The notes below the pieces were generated by a model, which did not search any database, was not told the DNA's origin, and saw nothing but the letters and a program-made list of their open reading frames with translations. 64,000 nucleotides of DNA, from the NCBI GenBank assembly GCA_950097015.1, contig CATNEN010000032.1, positions 310,001 through 374,000 on the forward strand, given 5' to 3'. The position numbers and the translations under genes were made by a program. The DNA comes from Macrostomum hystrix (Eukaryota > Platyhelminthes > Macrostomidae). Below are positions 10,640 to 21,500 of the stretch, one piece after another. The stretch's first letter is position 1. Every line of letters begins with the position of its first letter.

Positions 10640-11715
10640 CTTGGAAGATAGTGAGATAGCTGGGGAGAGAGGCAGTGAGATAACTGGGGATAGAGGCAGT
10701 GAGATAACTGGAGAGAGAGACAATGAGATAACTGGGGATAGAGGCAGTGAGATAACTGGGGAGACAAAGAGGGACACAACTCGTAAGAATGGGAGTGAGA
10801 TTAATGGGGGATCGAGGGAGTGAGCTTATTGGGGAGACAGAGAGTGAGCTTATTGGGGAGACAGAGTGAGCTCATTGGGGAGACAGAGAGTGAGCTCATT
10901 GGGGAAACAGAGAGTGAGCTCATTGGGGAGACAGAGTGAGCTCATTGGGGAGACAGAGTGAGCTCATTGGGGAGACAGAGAGTGAGCTTATTGGGGAGAC
11001 AGAGAGTGAGCTCGTTGGGGAGACAGAGATTGAGCTCATTGGGGAGACAGAGAGTGAGCTCGTTGGGGAGACAGAGTGAGCTCGTTGCGGAGACAGAGAG
11101 TGAGCTTATTGGGGAGACAGAGAGTGAGCTCGTTGGGGAGACAGAGTGAGCTCGTTGGGGAGACAGAGATTGAGCTCATTGGGGAGACAGAGAGTGAGCT
11201 CGTTGGGGAGACAGAGAGTGAGCTCGTTGGGGAGACAGAGTGAGCTCGTTGGGGAGACAGAGTGAGCTCGTTGGGGAGACAGAGTGAGCTCGTTGGGGAG
11301 ACAGAGAGTGAGCCCATTGGGGAGACAGAGAGTGAGCTCATTGGGGAGACAGAGAGTGAGCTCGTTGGGGAGACAGAGTGAGCTCGTTGGGGAGACAGAG
11401 TGAGCTCGTTGGGGAGACAGAGTGAGCTCGTTGGGGAGACAGAGTGAGCTCGTTGGGGAGACAGAGTGAGCTCGTTGGGGAGACAGAGAGTGAGCTTATT
11501 GGGGAGACAGAGAGTGAGCTCATTGGGGAGACAGAGAGTGAACTCGTTGGGGAGACAGAGTGAGCTCGTTGGGGAGACAGAGAGTGAGCTCATTGGGGAG
11601 ACAGAGAGTGAGATTATTGGGGAGACAGAGAGTGAGCTCATTGGGGAGACAGAGAGTGAGCTCATTGGGGGGAGAAAGAGGGTGAGATCTGGGAGAGAAA
11701 GAGTGAGATCTGATT
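10640..11715. repeat. 22-24-nt minisatellite upstream of the TASOR-like start
   Basis: Units contain gagacagagagtgagctc followed by attgggg or gttgggg. Lengths vary by loss of an AG pair, and the left edge has a diverged form (gatagaggcagtgagataac). It begins about 175 bp upstream of the TASOR-like ATG and could lie in its promoter or 5' UTR. Confidence 0.93.
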
Positions 11716-12468
11716 AGGCAGCAAGACAACAAAGAAGTCCAGACTAAAACCTTAGTCGTGTCGAAAAACAGAAGCTGTTATTCTGTCTATTTTTATTGAA
11801 ATAATCAAGTTACAAGCAGCGTACGCAACAGATGCTACTGGTAGTAATTAACCAGGAATACCCCTGTTAGGAAACTTTAACAGGAACGACTATGAATAAG
11901 AATTACTGGAGAACTAACATTTTTTTAAAGTCACAATAAGCGAAAGTTTGTTACTTAATTGCAAAGATTATTAGTATTTTCACCGAGTATTCAAACAATT
12001 CTACTTGGATGAATAGGTCTTATTAAATATGCTTATTTTAAAAAAGCAGAACGTCACGAGTTTCGAGTTCCGAGTAATTAGCAATTTTATGCTATACTCG
12101 TACAAAAAAACGTTTCACAATGCTTGTACGAAATTATGATAAGCATTAAGATACAGAACTTGCAGACAGAATGTCAAACATTTCCTGTTTAATACATAAG
12201 TGACACATTATTCCCTCAGTTACTGCTCAGAGGGCCTTGGATCCAGGTCGGGTTTGAGGCTAAAAAACTATCCTATATATATCGAAACAATCGTATGTTA
12301 AGTATAATATTTTTTTAAAGGATCAGTCAGTTGGATTCTCGGTTGAGTTAGGCCGATATGTATTGAAATAGTTGTAGTTAGTCGTAAGGGTTACGCTTTT
12401 CGAGTTAGTCATTAGAGACATATAGCCAAGATTAGCAAGTGAATCATTACAGTTCGTTAAAATTAATG
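11716..12468. other. AT-rich spacer, no gene seen
   Basis: Between the 24-nt array and the stop of the 1,044-aa gene I see no conserved ORF, SINE or array. Confidence 0.6.
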
Positions 12469-15400
12469 TCACTCAGTATCTTCGGTCAGAACTTCCACGA
12501 TGGTTGCCTCCAGCCAGTCGGCGACGTTGCTACCGACGTTGCCAGCGACGACGCCGCCGCCGCCACCAGCGCGAGGCGGGGCAGTCCTAGAGCAGAAGGC
12601 TTTGACAAAGTCTCGCATACCGCGAGCCCGCAGTTTAGCTTCAGGCAAACTGTACCGATAATGCTCGCCGGGCTGGCACAGGCGCAGCCTGAGTCGATAC
12701 CAGAACAAAGACTCCAGCAGGGCGGTGTTAAGCAGCTGGCTGCACACGACATCGCGCGGCGCCTGTTTGGCCAGAATCTCATAGCCGCCGCAGCAGGAGA
12801 CGAATGCGAAGTAGTCCCGATAGTGGAACAGGGTGTCCACCAGGCGGCGCATGCTGTGATAGGTGGCCATATGCTTGTCCGTGAGCTGGCGGCGAGCGGG
12901 TTGGAGGGAGAGGAACAACCAGGTTTTTTATTTATATATTAGTGCCTCACCCGATATGTATTGAAAAACACAAAAACTACGCAATAGCTCCAAACGAATA
13001 TTCATAGTAATATACTACGCTAATTCACATTGAGGGATTGTGTCGGGCTGAACAAGGGTGATGTGTGGCACAGCGGTTAACGCGTTTATCTCTCGCACCA
13101 AGGTCCTGAGCTCGATTCCGCGATGAGGCTACATTAATTTGGGCCGCAGCCGCGTAGAGAAGGCTTGGGGGCTTGTCGTGCATTTACGCCCCTTGAGGGC
13201 CAAACCCCAAGGCACAGTGAAGGCGTACACTGCCTGACGATGAGAAAGTCAGGGCAGATTTACACACCTGTGTGAGCCTGTGCCTCCTCGCTGGCTGCTG
13301 GCCTCCCAAGTGTCATAAAATAATGTGCCATTGCCCGTAGTCCTCCTGCAATTATTATTTTAACTATTATTACGTTGGAACAAGTCGGAGTCATTCTACT
13401 CGCTGCGCCGATTTCCATTTTGATCTTGATTCTCAACCAGATATGTTTTGAAAAACAAAAAGTTGAATTTTTACAATAGAGAAGATGGACACTACACCTA
13501 GTCCAGCACTAGAGAATAAAATGCGCCACAGGTTTAAGCTCCCATTCTAACGAAAAGCTTTCAGAAAAATGACACATTCCCATCCAGAGGACTCCCAGAA
13601 GACTCACAACAACAGCGTGGCTAGGCCTAATATCCAGCGGCTCCCTGTGGCACTGCATCAGGGCGGTCAGGCAGTCGCGTTCGAAGGCGCGAAACACGCC
13701 GACCCGCCTAGAGAACTTTTCACAGCTGGCGTCAGTCCAACTGGTCACCAGGGTGATGTTTTTGAGCACAGTCTCCAGCCCGGGCTCTACGACAATCTCA
13801 GAGGCGATGGTTTTTATCTCGGCGAGAGCAGCCAGCAGGGAACGCATGTAGGGCACGCTGAGCTTGGACCGGCGATCGCCAACGATTCTCTCCAATATGC
13901 CTGACCAGAATTCGTTCAGTGTAGCGGACAGCGTGGCCAATGCGACCGGCACAGATTCGTCAGTCGTGGCCAAGTATTCGACAACTGCTTGGTACAGCAG
14001 CGAGCCGGAGAATATGCTCCAGCCGACAAAGCCGAACCGACTGGCCCACATGGCCAGGGCGCCGGCTTTGGAAGCTACGTCCGGATCCACACTGCTCTGA
14101 ACGGCCTTGATGTCAATCGAAGCGCTGCTGCTGTCGTGGAAGCCGCCGCCGTCGCCGTCAGTGGTCGCTGGCTTGGATGTCGGCATGAGAGGGCGATGAA
14201 TGCTGAACTCCAGCAAGCCGTAGCGCCTACCGAGGCGCCAGTCGAGGTGACGATCGGCGAACGCCGCCGAACTCACCGTCGCCTCCGGCCCGTTGTCGAC
14301 AATGTCGGCTTCAAGCCTGACGGTGTAAGCCGGCGCAGCAGGTTGACGACCGCGGAATGCGGCTAGGCAGATTCGTCTTAGGTTGCTCTCGTCCAGGATG
14401 CCTGGCGGGACGGTGGCAGCCGACAACAGCTGTCGTCGAAGCTCGGACTCGGAGGGCCAAATCTTGGAAATGGGAGTCTTTGTTGCCATGCAACAGAGAA
14501 CGCCGATTTCTAGACCGGAATTGACGCAGGCCATGCCGTGAGACCATTCCGTTGTGCCGCGGCAGCGCGTCAGGGTCTCGTCAATTAGGAGACGAATAGG
14601 CAGCGACGTCGACTCAGACGGCGAGGCAACAAAGTCAGCGACGAGGTGACTGATGCTGAGGCGGTTGCGACGCAACCAGGCAGCGGGCGGCTGGCCGCGG
14701 AATTTCAACAGCTCCTCGGCGACAGAGTCGGGCAGAGCGTCGGTCTTTGGATCGCGCAGGGCATCGTCTCGATCGTCGCCGAGCAGCTGACCGAGAAGAT
14801 CTGGCTTATCCGAAGATTCCAGCAGGGACTCGGCAATAGCGTCCAAAATTGGCCGGACTTGATCGGCCGAGTCGAAGGCTTCAGCGAATGAGCGAGCTTC
14901 GTCTAGGCGACGATGAATATCCTCGGCTGCTGTTAGGCGACGACGCGAATACGGGGTCAGGTTGAGCATCACAAGGCACTCGATGAAGCCGGCAGCCAGA
15001 GCTGGTCTGACGTACGCGATGACGGCGGCCTTGGCTTCGGCGGCAGCTTTGGCGGCAGCCTCAGCCTGAGGATCAACAGGGGCGTCAGGATTGAATTCGG
15101 CCGGCAGTTTCGGAGCCTCGTCGCTAGTTTCATCGCTGGTCGGTTCGACAGCTGCGGCCTCGTCGGCGCCGGTGCTTTCACTGACGTCGGCGCCGGTGCT
15201 TTCACTGACGTCAGCGCCGATGCTTTCATTGACGTCGACGCGTTTTTCCTGAACCCTCGGTTTCGGCCAAGAAGCAGATGCGGCAACAGCGGCGGCCCGC
15301 TTGCGCTCCAGGTCGCGAGGGGGATCGGCCAGAGCGGCGCGCACCCTGGCTATGGAGCGCTCCAAGTGCCAAACTGCGGGCGAATCCTCGCTGTCGTCCA

Positions 15401-16689
15401 CTTTCACATTCGCAGCGTAGGTTAAGAAGCAGGCGGCTATGGAATCTCGCACACCGGAAACCACATTATAGGGCAGCGGGATGGTCCGCAGACTGGGCAG
15501 TTCAATCTTCGACTCCGTCAGTTGGGGCAGCTGCTTCAGCAGCGCCGGCAGGAGGTCTGGCGCCTCAGTCCAGTCGATTGATCGGCAGGTGGTTGCTCGG
15601 TTGAGCTGCGGCGGTGGCAGACGCTCGGACAGGGCGGCGAAGTTCTCGGCTAATAAGCCGGCAGATGCGGACAGACGGAAGCCGAAATCCTTGGCTACGC
15701 GGTTGACTTCGGTAAGGCCGATTCTGATTGGACGGAGAGACGGCATGGCGCCGCCGCCGCTGGACCCGCCGCAGTGCTGAACTGGCAGATGGCGCACCTG
15801 ATGAATAAGGGATGAATTAAGGGGCCGTTGGCAGAGCGGTCTTACACTCGCACCAAGGTCCCTGAGCTCGATTTCGCGGCGAGGCCACATTCATTTGGGG
15901 CGCAGCCGCGGAGAGAAGGCTTGGGTGCTTGTCGTGCAATTTACGCCCTTGAAAGCCAACCTCCAAGGCACAGTGAGAGTGTTCACTGCCTGACGGTAAG
16001 AAAGTCAGGGCAGATGTACACACCTGTGTAAGCGTGTGTCTGGGTGTGTGTGTGCTCAGGAGTCAGCGAAATGGGCAGAATTGACTCCTTGCTGGCTGCG
16101 GGTCTAGTGTCACGACTAGAAGTGCCATTGCACGCAGCCCTCCGGCAACTATTTTTATTACCTGATGAATGAGCAAGCGGCTGAAGCAGGCAGACATCAG
16201 GTCCACCGCGACTTCGGTGTCGCCAGCATCCGGTGGAGCGTCATTCGCATCGCCATCGGGATCGGCCAGCAAGCCAGCCAGGCAGCAGCTGAGGCGGTCG
16301 GGGCTGGCGGCTAGGAAGCGGCAGAACGCGCCCGGCCTGGCGACTAGTCGAATTGCGTCGGCGCTGAAGTCCAACAGACGGGCCTTGACGCCGGCCAGCA
16401 GGTTGGAGTCGCCATCGGCCGGTCCGACCAGGTCAAAAAAAGTCCGATCCGTTGCGGGCCGGAGCTCCGATGAAGCCAGCAGTCTTGGACGCTTGGCCGG
16501 AGCGCCGCCACCGCCGCCGCCGCTTCCGTTTTGCCTAGCCAAAGCTGCCTTGCCGCCAACATCTTCTTCATCGTCGTTGGAGACGGTCGGTTCGGCTTTG
16601 CGCTTCTGACCAGCGGCAGTCGCCGGCTGGCTGTCGGTCTCGGCTGACAGCGATTCAGCTTTCAATTCAGCATCAGCTTCTTCGGACAT
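12469..16689 (-). CDS. Unrecognised 1,044-aa protein with nuclear-type N-terminus, 3 exons
   Basis: Exons 16689-16162, 15797-13608 and 12885-12469 join in frame. Exon 2 ends HAVV|GTGAGT; read past that donor, the frame stops at 13509. Exon 3 starts after CGCCGCCAG at LTDKHMATYH. The first 65 residues are acidic and low-complexity, then QKRKAEP and KRPRLL suggest a nuclear localisation signal. The rest is Leu/Ala-rich and helical-looking, like a HEAT/ARM-type solenoid, with a charged Ala/Ser/Thr-rich insert (ESTGADVSESTGAD repeats) encoded around 15080-15240. Exon 3 contains YRDYFAFVSCCGGYEILAKQ and ends TEDTE. I do not recognise the family. The phase-0 junctions and long conserved-looking frame make it a confident gene without a function. 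Intron 1 is a single SINE with duplicated target site. Confidence 0.75.
13057..13372 (+). mobile_element. SINE family A copy 2
   Basis: Head gtgtggcacagcggttaacg, B box gagctcgattcc, body and ATT-rich tail as in copy 1. A short gaacaag occurs on both sides (about 13050 and 13377) and may be the target duplication. It lies antisense in intron 2 (13607-12886) of the 1,044-aa gene. Confidence 0.82.
15798..16161 (-). other. Intron made of one SINE; splice sites sit in the target-site duplication
   Basis: The plus strand reads acctgatgaataag at 15796-15809 and acctgatgaatgag at 16160-16173, one mismatch in 14. Between them are an 11-nt leader and a family A SINE. On the minus strand both copies read ATTCATCAGGT. 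Exon 1 ends at the CAG of the upstream copy, and exon 2 starts with the GT that follows CAG in the downstream copy. Splicing restores the pre-insertion reading IHQ-VRHLP exactly. Confidence 0.85.
15821..16160 (+). mobile_element. SINE family A copy 3 (forms an intron)
   Basis: Head ggggccgttggcagagcggt, B box gagctcgatttcgcgg, body with cacattcatttggggcgcag and agtcagcgaaatgggcagaa, tail atttttatta. The internal part of the head is shortened. It is inserted antisense to the 1,044-aa gene and accounts for nearly all of its first intron. Confidence 0.88.
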
Positions 16690-17720
16690 TGTTTAGCGCA
16701 ATTTCCTGGCTAGCTATTCGTTTAACTGAAAAGTACCAGGAATAACTTTTTAATAATTGTTCAGACTTATCCATTTTTCGCTACATATCGGATGGGTAGG
16801 GACATGTCAAGATTCAAATGATTATTCTCGTCTTTTCTCTATAAATATCGTCTCTAAAAACCAAGTCGTTTAAATGATGTAAAAGCAGTTTTAACAATGT
16901 CACTTGCTAAAAATAGGGATTTCGACGATATAAATGTATCGTTAGCAAATTAGAGTTTATTTAATACAGAACTGTAAGCAATACAAATCACGCTGAAAAT
17001 GCCTCATTAATAACTAATTAAGCACAAAATTTCATTATACAAAAATCGCCATAAAAAATACAATCAATTGTAAAAAAAATTTGATATAATTAGCAGAGAG
17101 CATTGGTCGACGAGAAAGAATACAAAGAAGAGGACACAAAAATGACAATGACATAATAAAAGACGAGCATGGCACAATAAGCGCCAACAGTAATATTTTC
17201 GGGCTAATTAACTGTGTAAACTGGGTTGATTGAATGAATATTCATTAAAAAGCGCACTTAAAAAAAAGCGGTGTCCGACAATAAGCGGAATTAAAACTGT
17301 ACATACACTACTTCAAGTAGCAATATGTGCAAGTAGAATAAAAGATAACTAAAAAATATAATCATTTTAGAAGATGCATAGCTTATTTAATTTTATGAAA
17401 CAAAAACTATTACGTTTTTTAAAATTCACAATAATACGAATAAATTATTTAGCACAGCAACAAAAAATCGGTGTGAACAAAATGAGACGATATAAAAAGT
17501 ATTTCAGTAAGTTGGCTGGAGTCAATGATAATGTATAATCGAAATAATTATTTAGCAACTTCTTCGCTTTAACTAAAAATGCGTTGAATATTGTAGGTGC
17601 ACTACTTACAGTAGGAATTAGGTTTGTAATACTACCAAGATAAATAAGGCCTATTCGCAAAGCATAGAATCGCCAATGTATATTAAAAATGCATCCCAGA
17701 GTCGGATTTTAATCGTAAAA
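16690..17720. other. AT-rich spacer with probable promoter of the 1,044-aa gene
   Basis: No ORF with conserved character and no array is visible. The sequence is markedly AT-rich. The minus-strand gene starting at 16689 must use sequence here, but I see no clear core promoter element. Confidence 0.5.
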
Positions 17721-17721
17721 T

Positions 17722-18505
17722 CAGGGATGGGGCAAATAGGACGCAGAATGGGATAAGAAACTGAAGGATCGGGTTTTGGGATACTGGACAAAATGGGATA
17801 AGAAACTGAAGGATCGGGTTTTGGGATACTGGACAAAATGGGATAAGAAACTGAAGGATCGGGTTTTGGGATACTGAACAGAATGGGATAAGAAACTGAA
17901 GGATCGGGTTTTGGGATACTGGACAGAATGGGATAAGAAACTGAAAGATCGGGTTTTGGGATACTGAACAGAATGGGATAAGAAACTGAAGGATCGGGTT
18001 TTGGGATACTGGACAGAATGGGATAAGAAACTGAAGGATCGGGTTTTGGGATACTGGACAGAATGGGATAAGAAACTGAAGGATCGGGTTTTGGGATACT
18101 GGACAGAATGGGATAAGAAACTGAAGGATCGGGTTTTGGGATACTGGACAGAATGGGATAAGAAACTGAAGGATCGGGTTTTGGGATACTGGACAGAATG
18201 GGATAAGAAACTGAAGGATCGGGTTTTGGGATACTGGACAGAATGGGATAAGAAACTGAAGGATCGGGTTTTGGGATACTGGACAGAATGGGATAAGAAA
18301 CTGAAGGATCGGGTTTTGGGATACTGGACAGAATGGGATAAGAAACTGAAGGATCGGGTTTTGGGATACTGGACATAATGGGATAAGAAACTGAAGGATC
18401 GGGTTTTGGGATACTGGACAGAATGGGATAAGAAACTGAAGGATCGGGTTTTGGGATACTGGACAGAATGGGATAAGAAACTGAAGGATCGGGTTTTGGG
18501 ATAAT
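17722..18505. repeat. 45-nt minisatellite, ~17 copies
   Basis: The unit contains gggataagaaactgaaggat followed by cgggttttgggatactggacagaat. It is highly homogeneous, with a few aca/aac and tgaa/tgga variants at the left end. It lies between the stop of the 1,041-aa gene (18592) and the 1,044-aa gene. The 45-nt period keeps several frames open; I do not treat them as genes. Confidence 0.97.
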
Positions 18506-18591
18506 AGAGAGAATCAGCCAAGGATTAGAAGCTAGATGCCCTCAGTAACCAATAGATTAATTAGTTTCCATTTGAAAGGCTTATCGGCAGC

Positions 18592-21500
18592 TCAGATCTC
18601 CGAGCAGCGCTTTCCAGTGGGCGGATACGGGGCGGTCACGAGACCCGGCAGGCGAGCGTAGGACAATGGCTGGCAGGGATTAGCAGCTGAAGCGGCGGAG
18701 CCTCCTTTCAGCGCAGCAGACATTGTTGTCAAAGTAGCCGTAGCCGTTGACGGCGCAGCTGTAGTCATAGTGTAGACACCGCGACTGCCACTATTGAAGC
18801 CAATCTTGGCCAGTAGGCCGGTTAGTTTACGGAAGCCGCCAACCACTGCGTGGGTCCTGGAAGGCGGCGGCTGCTGCTGCTGCGGGCGGTGGCGTGTACT
18901 GTTGTTGGTATTGTTGCCACTGCGTAACTGCCGATTGAACACATCCGAGAGGCGATGCGGCGGCGTCAACAGCACCTCTTGCTGCAGCTCCAGCGCTATT
19001 AGAGGCGACGGCGCCGCCAATGTCGGAGCCGGAGTGTTGCGCCGAACTGGCGTCGAAGTTGACGCGGTAGACGGTGAATAAGTCGCCGGCGTTAACGGTT
19101 CATCAGCGGCGAAATTGTTCGATTGGCCAGGATGATCCTGATGTTGATCATGACAATAATAGAGCAGTTGGTGAGTGTTATGCGTGAATCAGAGCCTATA
19201 TGCATAAGTCAGCTTTCCCATGTCTCACGTCTCCCTCATCTCTCTACTGTCTTATCTCTCCACTGTCTTATCTCTCTACTGTCTCATCTCTCTACTGTCT
19301 CATCTCTCTACTGTCTCATCTCTCTACTGTCTGATCTCTCTACTGTCTCATCTCTCTACTGTCTGATCTCTCTACTGTCTGATCTCTCTACTGTCTCATC
19401 TCTCTACTGTCTCATCTCTCTACTGTCTCATCTCTCTACTGTCTCATCTCTCTACTGTCTCATCTCTCTACTGTCTCATCTCTCTACTGTCTCATCTCTC
19501 TACTGTCTGATCTCTCTACTGTCTCATCTCTCTACCGTCTCATCTCTCTACTGTCTTATCTCTCTACTGTCTTATCTCTCTACTGTCTCATCTCTCTACT
19601 GTCTCATCTCTCTACTGTCTCATCTCTCTACTGTCTCATCTCTCCCTGTCTCATTTTTCTGGTGTTTCATTTCTTTTTCTAATACCTTTCCCGTGTCTCA
19701 CCTCTGTGTCTCATCTCTCCCCCTGTTAAATGCGGCCCGCTCAGGTCTTTCGAATCCTTGCTTTGAAAACCGCGAGGTACATAGGATTAGCAAACCCTGA
19801 ACTTAGGCAATCAGCCTTTATAGAGGCAAAAGGCACAAACCTTGCTGCCTAGCTGCTGCTGAGAAGGCAGATCGAAGCGAATGCGTCGGCGAGGCGGCAC
19901 AGCAGACGCCACAGAATTCGACAGTTCAGCCGCGTTGTTCTTGTCGTTGGCTGGAGCTGCGGTGGCGGCGGCGGCTGTTGTTGTTGGAGTCGCCGCAATG
20001 AACGAAGCCGAACAATTACCCGCGCCCCCGCCGAGGCCAAACAATTTCAGCCGTTTCCTTCGCCCCCTTACATCGTCGGGATCTTCCAGTTCGCGACGCT
20101 TAGCTTTGCGTCTAGCGGCCGTCAGCTCGTCGGCAGCGGAGCAGGGCACGCTGTTGCTGCCAGCGGCAATGCGGCTATTCAGCAGTCTGGTCAGTTTCTC
20201 TCGCAGGCGGGTCACAATGCGATCGAGCTCCGTGTTGATGACGGATTCCAGCAGGCGATGACCAACAATGGGATGCAGAGGAGCCGAGGCGGCGGTCAGC
20301 ACGTTGACAGACATGTCACACCAGCGATGCCAGGCGGCGCGAATTGTGTCAACGCTGGGTGGAGACACCATCGACTTGTTCAGAGAGTCCGACATGCACA
20401 GCTGCAGCTGCGGCTCCAGGGCCACCTTTGGAAATGTGCGGAATGGTTCAGAGAGCAGTCGGTAATATGTTTAGCAAATAGCGGACTGCAGTTTCATCTA
20501 GAACACATTGCATCTCTACATTTCCCCTACGCCCACTTTTCCCAGAATTTCTCTCTGTCGTGTCCAACGTGTCCCGCATTTCGTGCAATTAATTCGCACC
20601 TTGACAAAACAGTGCACCAGAGCGGACACAACCAATCGCCTGCACTCGGCCTGAGTTGGCGCGGCGGCCCGCAATTTCTGCAGACTCTGCCGCACGGCGC
20701 TCATCATGACGGCGCGAGTCTCCGGTCGAACCTCGTCTGGCAGTTGAAACCATTCAACGGCCAGCATTGGCAGAAGATCGGCCAGCAGGTCTCTAGGCAG
20801 ACTGCGAAGCTGATTGAAACTGTCATCGTTGCTAGCCGCGGAGTACATTTCTGTTCCTCGACGCTTTGCGACTCTACTTTTCAATTTCACAACGTTTAAA
20901 AGTTCATTTCTTTGACCCGCGACTGAAATGAGAAAGCATATTGTGAGGCAAACTATAGCCAAAGTTTTAGGAATTAAAATTTAACAAGGGGTTGTAGCCC
21001 AGTGGTAAGAGCGTCGGACTCACGACTTGAAGGTCGGGGGTTCGATTCTTGACTTCACTGGAAAAATTTTTATTCTTTAGCTCTTAACTCTGCGTGTGCT
21101 TCAGTTCACCCAGTAACAGAATTAGGTGGGGTAATTGAGGGTGGGTGTGGCGTGCCCTAGTCCATGGACTGAACAGCCGTAAGGGAGTCTTCAGATGCGT
21201 GCTGTTGGCTGCACATCTGGCTTAATTGGGGCAGGTGTAATCAATTACTATTATTATTAATAATTTAACTAAACTCGACAATAGTTTTGTAAATAGCAGA
21301 AAATAATATCATCAAAGAAACATTTTATCTTCCAGAAAAAAACTATTGCAGTGTATGAATTTTGTTGCATTATTTTACCAACAAAAAACTTTAAACGGCG
21401 CATAGAACAGAATTCCTTCAAGCCCGATTCAGTATCTCACATTTTCTTTGGAAAAAAAAATAACTTGACACGTGTCGGGAATTGATGGTACAAAAATGCG

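Noticed and set aside
17651-18521. Repetitive ORFs reading SIPKPDPSVSYPIL and similar
   Set aside because: Artefacts of the 45-nt array; several frames are open at once and there is no unique coding sequence attached.
20990-21062. Functional tRNA gene with CAC anticodon-like triplet
   Set aside because: It is the head of family B SINE, repeated at 26.9 and 43.7 kb with the same body and ATT tail and flanked by a short duplication.
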